A DNA stretch of 64,000 bases, taken from Gnetum montanum (taxonomy: Eukaryota > Streptophyta > Gnetopsida > Gnetales > Gnetaceae). The DNA is taken from assembly GCA_015680685.1 (NCBI GenBank), contig MNCI01029297.1, positions 125,376 through 189,375 of the forward strand. The letters are read 5' to 3'. Shown here in pieces: positions 57,302 through 64,000 of the stretch; the first letter of the stretch is position 1, and each line of letters opens with the position of its first letter. The notes under the pieces are model-generated. The model saw only the letters and a list, made by a program, of their open reading frames with translations. It had not been told where the DNA came from and made no database searches. The position numbers and the translations under genes are program-made.

Positions 57302-60300
57302 TCAAGCAAGAGATGGAAGTCCATCGTGACCTCTCCACACCATTAACATTAGCAGGTCCACAAGGCAAGCTCACGAGACCATTGAACCCCAACATGATCA
57401 ACTGGGGGTCGACCACAGCTAGCATCATAGCAACCTTAGAAGCATCCCCAAACTAGCTCGAGCATTTACTCAAAGCCCTAGACTTAGAGGCCAAGGATGT
57501 GACCAAGGATCCTCTCATCAAGACGCCCGTCAACACATCTAAGGGGGAGATAAAAACATTGAAACTAAGCTCCCTCCTAGATGCACAAAAGCATAACAGT
57601 GTAGCCAAGATTTTGCAAGATAATATCAATTTCTTCGCATGGTTTTACAGTGACATGCTAGGTCTAGATCCATGGATAATTTAGCACAACATCGTCCTAG
57701 ACCTGCACATGAAGGTAGTCAAGCAGAAGGCTCACAAAGTTAAGCTAGAAATCGCACTAGCTATGAGGGATGAAATCACCAAGCTATACCAAGCTGGTTT
57801 CATCTACGTGGTTAACTACTCAGAGTGGGTGTCCAACATCATCATAGTTTCAAAGAAAATGGGAGGAATACAGATCTATATAGACTTCCGGAACTTGAAC
57901 AAGGCAACGATCAAGGACAACTTCCCACTTCCAAGCATCGATCAGCTCATCGACACCACGGCTAGTCACTCTCTATTATCCTCTATGGATGGTTTCTCCG
58001 AATATAACCAAATCTGCATTAACCGAGAGCACCAACTATCAACAACCTTCATGACCCCATGAGGTACCTTCTACTACATCATGATGCCTTTTGGGTTCAA
58101 AAATGTTAGAGCAACATACCAGTGAGCCATGACCTACATCTTCAGTGACTATATCCTAGAAACGTTAAACAACTACGTGGATGATATAGCCATCAGGTCT
58201 AAGGAGGTAGTTGATCACCCATGAGACCTAGGAATAGTCCTCAAGTGCTACCAAATGCATGACCAGCACCTCAATCTTAAGAAGTGCATCTTCAGGGTAA
58301 AGACTAGATGCATGTTAGGGTTCGTAGTATTGAAGGCTAGAATATGGGTGGACCCTGACAAGGTTAAGGACATTGTCAACCTGGAACCTCCTACAAATCT
58401 TAAGGAGCTACGTGGTTTGTAGGGTAGAGTACAGTTCATTCAAAAGTTCATAGAAAGGTTGACCAAAAAGTTACACCCCATGCAACATCTTCTAAAGAAG
58501 GGGGTTAACTTTGAGTGGAAAACCCAGTGTCAACAAGCCTTCAATCACTTGAAGAAGGAAGTTTCACACCTCCCAACTGTGCATCTACCACAAAGGGACA
58601 AACCCTTCTTCATCTACCTTGCCATCTCTAATACATCTATCGCAACACTGCTATGTTAGAAGTGAGACGATGGTTCTGAGATATTGGTGTATTATCTGAG
58701 CCATGCATTAATAGTGCACAAGGTGAAATACAACAAAGTAGAGAGAAATTACCTTACCTTAGTGTTCACACTAAAAAAGTGAAGGCATTACCTATTCCAC
58801 AGTACAACCAACATCATTTGCAAAAGTAATATACTTCAGGCTATCACCAAAAACCTATACGAAAGTAGTAGGATAGCCCGATGAAAAGCAATAACCGTAG
58901 AGTTTGATTTACACTATGTAAGTCAATCGTTGATGAACGATCAAGCCATAACGGCCCAACTCATGACCTTGCCAGTTGACGATCAGGCAACCATAGACCC
59001 CGAATTCCCAGATGAGCAAATTAGCAATATCAGTGTTTTCCCATCACATCTCAAAGCCACTTTGCATTTCGATGGCACATCAACCACATGAGGAGGTAGT
59101 GAAGCTACCGTCATCACGTTCCCCTCTAGGGAAATGCATCCTTTTGCTTATCGTTTTGTGTTCCCGTGCACCAAGAATGTGGTAGAGTATGAAGGGCTGC
59201 TTAGAGGCCTCTTAACTAGCCAAGCACTGCACATACAACACCTGGAAATCTAGGGAGATTCATAACTAGTCATGAATCAAATCACCGAGGTCTACGCCTG
59301 CAAGGCTACACACTTGCAAGCCTACTGCGACCTAGAAAAAACCCTGCTTAAGAAATTTATGACCAGAGATGTGCAACACATGCCATGCAATGAGAACACC
59401 ATAGCAGATACCTTAGCTACCCTTGCGTTAAACATTCCATCACATTCCTTGGAAAACTTGCTAACTTCAATTATCAAATGCATAGAGCCTATCACTCAAG
59501 TGGAACACGTGGCCTCTGTCAATGTTGTGGATACCCAGGAGTGTTATGCTGACATTAAGGCTTACCTACAGCATGGTGAACCCCCAGGTGGATTGACATC
59601 TACCTAGAGAGATGTAATCCGTAAGCATGTCTAGAAATACATGCTTATGGGAAATGATGCCCTATGCTAACATTCCTACGATGAGATATTGCTAGCATGC
59701 ATGGGTATGGAGCAAGCGTAGAAGGTAGTTAATGAAGTGCATGAGGGGCTGTGCGGTGGACACATAGCACCCAAGGCTATGGCTGCAAAAATTAGATGCC
59801 TAGGGTACTATTGGCCCTACGTGGAGCGTGACTGCCTACTGAAATTCAAGACGTGCGACATGTGCCATAGATACGTGAATCTCATAGATGCAGCACCTGC
59901 AGACCTGCATCCAATGCAAATTATGTGGCCCTTCCAATGATGGGGACTAGACCTCATAGGGCTTATCACGCCTAAGTCCTCCTCAGGCCATAGCTTCATT
60001 ATCACTACCACTGAGTATTTTACCAAGTGGGTGGAAGCTATTCCCCTGAGGAAGACGACATCTCAACAAATCTACCATTTCATCATAGACAACATCGTAA
60101 CCAGATTCATGCTTCCAATGACTATTGTGACCGAAAATGGGCCACAGTTCAGTAGTACGAAAACCTGAACCTTCTACAATAATCTAAGCATTAAACAATC
60201 ATTCTCCTCCCCTTATTATCTACAGGTGAATAGATGGGTAGAGGCTACAAATAAGTCCATCATCAACTTGCTAAAGCAGATGCTCAACAATAGCAAGAGA

Positions 60301-60781
60301 AGGTGGCATGAGAAAATCCTCTACATGCTGTGGGCTTACCGAACGACATGCCAAACCACAACAAGTAAGACTCCTTATAGCCTTGTTTATGGATCTAAAG
60401 ATATGTTGCCTCTTGAGTTGCAGGTACCTTCACTTCGGATGATCCTATCCAACGTCGTGAGCAAAGCCCAGAACAATGAGTCACGGATCATCAACCTTGA
60501 CTCAATAGAGGAGGAGTGCATGTAGATGCTGAGATGCATCGAGCACTACCAGAGCAAGCAGCAGTAGAAGCATCGTGCAGACCCATGTCGAGGACCAGTG
60601 CAGAAGGGAGACCTCGTCCTCAAGGTCATCTCGGAGCATGTGAGAAAATTCTCAGCCAATTGGAAGGTCCTTACGTGGTCACTAAAGCTTTTAGGAATGA
60701 TGCCTTGAAGCTAGCAAACATGGAAAAAAATGAGTTTTCCAACCTAGTGAATCACTCATACCGTAATCCATACTATGTTTG
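57302..60781 (+). pseudogene. pol: pol of element D: RT, RNase H, second RNase H, integrase
   Basis: The frame opens after TTGGTAG at 57301. Pre-RT DLEAKDVTKDPLIKTPVN near 57484; RT with IKDNFPLPSIDQLIDT near 57910, FMTP, MMPFGFKN and NNYVDDIAIRS near 58170; first RNase H FFIYLAISNTSIATLL; second RNase H TLHFDGTST, NQITEVYACKATHL, TIADTLATLALN; integrase finger [14 protein letters not shown] with CDMCHRY, core TEYFTKWVEAIPLRKTT and TIVTENGPQF (the usual Asp of DNG is Glu), EATNKSIINLL. More than 3.2 kb stays in one register with about 20 point stops, nearly all where relatives have Gln or Trp. A frameshift near 60640 precedes the end. Confidence 0.9.
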
Positions 60782-60789
60782 AGGCGCAA

Positions 60790-61115
60790 AGGCAGCCACC
60801 ACCATCCGCTACAACATTAAATTGGCAATGGCACCGAGCAGCATCTGCAATGACATTAAACTAGTGGCATTAAGCACTGTCTACTATGATGTTAAACTGG
60901 CAACAACACTGAGCAGTGTCTGTAATGACATTAAACTAGTAACATCAAGCACTGTCTTCTATGACGTTAAACTAGCAACAACAATAACAAGCAGCATCCT
61001 CCATGACGTTAAACTGGCATGTAAGGTCTATCCAGACCTTAAACTGGCACAGTAGTCCGCTAGGGCCTTAAACCTGCACATGGTCTACCAAGATCTTAAA
61101 CTGGGTTCGCGTCAC
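60790..61115 (+). repeat. Hairpin array after integrase (D)
   Basis: About 9 units. The best stems are AAGGTCT-ATCC-AGACCTT (61023-61040) and TGTC-TGTAAT-GACA (60917-60930), each followed by AAACTGGC or TTAAACTAGT. Confidence 0.85.
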
Positions 61116-62168
61116 ATCCCCAGCATGCACCAACACCAAATACACATCAAACGAGTGGGCGTGATGCTGATGCATGGGTGGGTCATTGCAGCTCTAGAAC
61201 GTAGTTCATGACACAATGGGAACATGGTCTTGAACATATGTGGCACTGCCACCCTTGGTATCATGCTGACCCTTCAAAGATGTCGTAGGGCATTACACTG
61301 GCCCTCCGGACCTATCGTTGCCTTGGCCCCTTGCCCTGACTGGAGCTCCTCAACTAGTTCCTATAGTTGGAGTTCTCATAGTATTGTGGGCCAGCCATAA
61401 TATTGTTATCCTCCGGCCCCCTACCAACAACATTCGACTATGTGGTACGTGATCCCATAGCTAAACCAAGAATGCATGCCCCTGGCAGGGATTCCAGTGC
61501 ATCCGCACTCATAGCAGCACCTCCGAGGCTGATTCCTCCACGTTGACGCTATCAAGGCCGCTACTAGGCTTCCTACTTTGGACATCGTACACTAGAAACG
61601 ATGTCCAAAAGCTGTAACAATGCTAGTAGCTAGCAAGAACTTTGTCCCCAAGGGCATAGCTTGCGATAGTAGCAAATGATGTAGTGCCATGAAGTGAGTG
61701 CCTTGACTAGCTTGGCTACTATAGAGTGCAAACATCCATGGCACACATAACATAGCTCGCTACCTGGGAAACACCAATGCAAGTTCCATGACACATGTAA
61801 CACAGCTCACCGCATGGAACACATCTGTAGGTAGGTCAAAACCCTATACGGATGTAATGCAACTCATCCTGGGAAAGACACCTATCCTACAAGAAGTCAA
61901 AGGACAGTTGAAGCAAAGGAAAAAATGCACATGGCTCCCTCAAAGCACTCCGAAGAGGGATTTGGCTAAACCTCATCCTTTCCCTTCTCTTGTGCCTCCT
62001 TCTTCCCTGCTTTGCCTCTCCACTCTAATGCAACACTCTCAAGTGCAGTCAAGCGATGTCTCGAAGCTCACCAAGCGACAACCTTAGCATTTCAATTGGT
62101 GTAGTGTTTTGTATTCTTTGTCAACATCTATCGAGCCCGTTCTCCCGACATCAACAAAGAGGGGCCAA
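61116..62168 (+). other. 3' untranslated region, hairpin and polypurine tract of D
   Basis: Non-coding and homologous to 29546-30601. The hairpin before the tract (left arm from 62117, right arm to about 62159) keeps its layout, but several pairs are now A-C mismatches, as transitions would produce. AAAGAGGGG ends at 62164 and the LTR starts at 62169. Confidence 0.65.
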
Positions 62169-63780
62169 TGAAACACCCCAAAAAATGCGAGGTCATTCTT
62201 GCTTCACCAGGCATTGAAATTCATGTAGTGTTACAGTAGTTCTTTGGGAGGAGAACTCTCTAAGTTTCGGCTGGCCAATTCGGCAAATTTTCTACTTTCC
62301 GGATGAACAGTCTCTATGGATCATCCTGCTTGTCCATCTAAGTAGCTTGCCTAGTCAGAAGTCTACTTAGGAATGATGCACAGAGTTGGTAGCAGCATTC
62401 TGGATGCATGAAATAGTTTGGCAAGTTTTCTAAGGCATGAAATCTGCTACGCTACGCTATGCCTGCTATGTAGCATAGCAAGCTTTAGAAAACATTTGCA
62501 AAGCAAAGTTTCACGCTATGCTACGCTACGTAGCGTAGTGTAGCATAGCAACAACTACACAGCTATTTTTATCACCCAATTTCAAGTCCTTTAATAATGT
62601 CCCTTTCTGTTAGGAAGCAGTGGACCATGTTTTCTGCTACACTATGCTGAGCTACATCACGCAGCAAGGAGTAGCAATCGTGCGGAAGAGATAGAAGGCA
62701 GCTCAAAGGGAAATGTCAGTAAGGTTGCAAGTTCCGCAGTGCAGGAAGCAAGGTTTGCAGATTGGCAAAGTTTTTGTGACTAAGGCCAGACACTATGCTA
62801 CATAGCATAGCAAGTATGTAGCATATGTGTAGCAAAATGTAGGACAACATGCTACACTATGCTGAGCATGCCATGCTATGACACACAGCAAAGCATGTGG
62901 GTGGTTGTGTGAAATCAATGCACTTCACCTAATTGAACCATTGGCACACGTTTCTAGACACTAATGGCTCAATTACGGCATGGTAGGCTCACAGTTGCAG
63001 CATTCTAGACTCACAGTCACAACAATCATGCAAGTCCAATGGTCATATTGGCACGTGTAGTGCAATCAAGTCAACGAAGGCCTAGGACATGTGGCATCCT
63101 AACCACCCCTCTCATGTTCCCTTGGTCCTATAAATACCCCGATGAGAAACATTCAAAGGATTTTGATTTGGTTCGAATTCTCTAAAAAGTAGCTGACTTT
63201 TCCTCTCTCTAGCACTCAAGTTCTCCTCCTTGCATGTTGCAACATCCAGCATTGTAAGCTTTTTGTTTGACACTACAAACAGTTAGCATTCCTAGTTGAC
63301 ATTTTATTCTATCCCCTTTCTACCACCTTGGTAGAATCCACATATTGTCAATGCTTAAGTCCGCGTCCAAGCGCATAACCTACTTTGCTCTACACGTCCT
63401 GGTTACTCTCAGGATCTATGCACTCCATCACGCTATGCAACTGACTATATCCACCCTTATAGAGCAAACTTGTAGCTTCAAAGCAGTGCAATTTTCTAAC
63501 TGTATTTTACTTTGTTTCCTGCTTATTCTCCTGTGTTACATTATTTTCTGCTTTATTTACTATTAAGCATTACTTCACATTTTCACCTCCATTTTCAAAT
63601 TATATGTTGCAAAAGGCTATATAGACATCGATTAAGTCCTTGTCTGATCAACAAGATCATTCAGGGCATCCTATATCCGCACACACAGCCAGCATGGCCC
63701 TCCCATGAGTATGGGGTCAAAACTGTCATGCCCACCGACCCCTCAGTGTTTTTCAACTATCGACGTTTTCGGTCGCTACA
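62169..63780 (+). mobile_element. 3' LTR of element D
   Basis: TGAAACACCCC start and TTTTCGGTCGCTACA end; 1612 bases. It holds an 18-base perfect palindrome CTACGCTACGTAGCGTAG (62521-62538) in U3 and TATAAATA at 63129-63136. Confidence 0.88.
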
Positions 63781-64000
63781 GTGCCCAAGCACACAACCTT
63801 CTTTTTCTACACGTCTTGGTTACTCTTAGGATCTTTGCACTCCTCAGCACTATGCAACCGATTGTATCCATCTTGACAGAGCAAAGTTGTAGCTTCGAAG
63901 TGGTGCATTTTTATAACTACATTTTACTTTGTTTCCTGCTTATTACTGCATTTTACACTATCTTCTGCCTCTTTTACATTTAAGCATTACTTCGCATTAT
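63781..64000 (+). mobile_element. Second part of the 3' LTR of element C
   Basis: Continues LTR C after the D insertion: GTGCCCAAGCACACAACC, then TCTTGGTTACTCTTAGGATC and onward, in the same order as LTR B from 38140. It runs off the window edge. GTGCC (63781-63785) pairs with ATGCC (42881-42885) as the target duplication. Confidence 0.85.

Larger units (their letters stand above)
42886..63780 (+). mobile_element. Element D: complete 20.9-kb Tat-lineage element
   Basis: Both LTRs are present (42886-44573 and 62169-63780), with a primer binding site, 5' leader, gag, protease, hairpin array, antisense spliced gene, hairpin array, pol, hairpin array, 3' untranslated region and polypurine tract. 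It is flanked by ATGCC and GTGCC, a 5-base target duplication with one transition, and it splits the LTR of element C. A 2.9-kb L2 LTR inserted later inside the antisense gene, so the original element was about 18 kb. The two LTRs differ at a large share of positions, so the insertion is old. Confidence 0.85.

Overview
The window reads as heterochromatic plant DNA with no intact host gene, built almost entirely from old, nested retroelements. Three things point to a large plant genome, most likely a gymnosperm and possibly a conifer: Tat-lineage Ty3/gypsy elements with a second, plant-type RNase H; a Penelope-like reverse transcriptase, a class that is rare in plants but has been reported from conifers; and a decayed plant 18S rRNA copy. 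Decay is mainly by transitions. Gln and Trp codons have become stops while long reading frames stay in register.

Layout: 1-1451 is a minus-strand 5' LTR of family L2, whose body lies left of the window. 1452-4883 is unrecognised. 4884-6110 is a Penelope-like RT remnant. 7107-8921 is a full-length decayed 18S copy on the minus strand, abutting an inverted LTR fragment (8951-9449). 9450-19088 is element E, a Tat-type element that has lost RT to integrase. 19089-21290 holds tandem repeats. Elements A (about 21.3-32.2 kb), B (32.2-38.6 kb) and C (38.6-42.9 kb, resuming at 63781) are 5'-truncated Tat elements nested in one another. Element D (42886-63780, 20.9 kb) is a complete copy inserted into the 3' LTR of C with a near-perfect 5-bp target duplication.

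The most unusual content is a gene carried antisense inside elements E, A and D, between protease and reverse transcriptase. The three diverged copies share a TATA box, small first exon, splice sites and exon order; E and D also keep a poly(A) signal. The predicted protein has an N-terminal segment like the NIF/FCP1 (HAD) phosphatase fold with its catalytic aspartates replaced, a middle segment like plant transposon-associated domains, and an acidic, coiled-coil C-terminus. Arrays of short hairpin units, each followed by TTAAACTRGC-like sequence, sit at the borders of the modules: between pro and the antisense gene, between that gene and RT, and after integrase. The stems vary in sequence but keep complementarity. 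LTR U3 regions carry palindromic motifs that match, lineage by lineage, motifs in intron 1 of the antisense gene. A longer hairpin sits directly against the polypurine tract.

Inferred working model: the sense strand encodes gag-pro and pol, split by a large region that may be removed as an intron (as described for Ogre elements). The antisense gene is an independent Pol II unit inside that region. All copies here are pseudogenes, and all homology statements come from reading translations by eye, not from searches.
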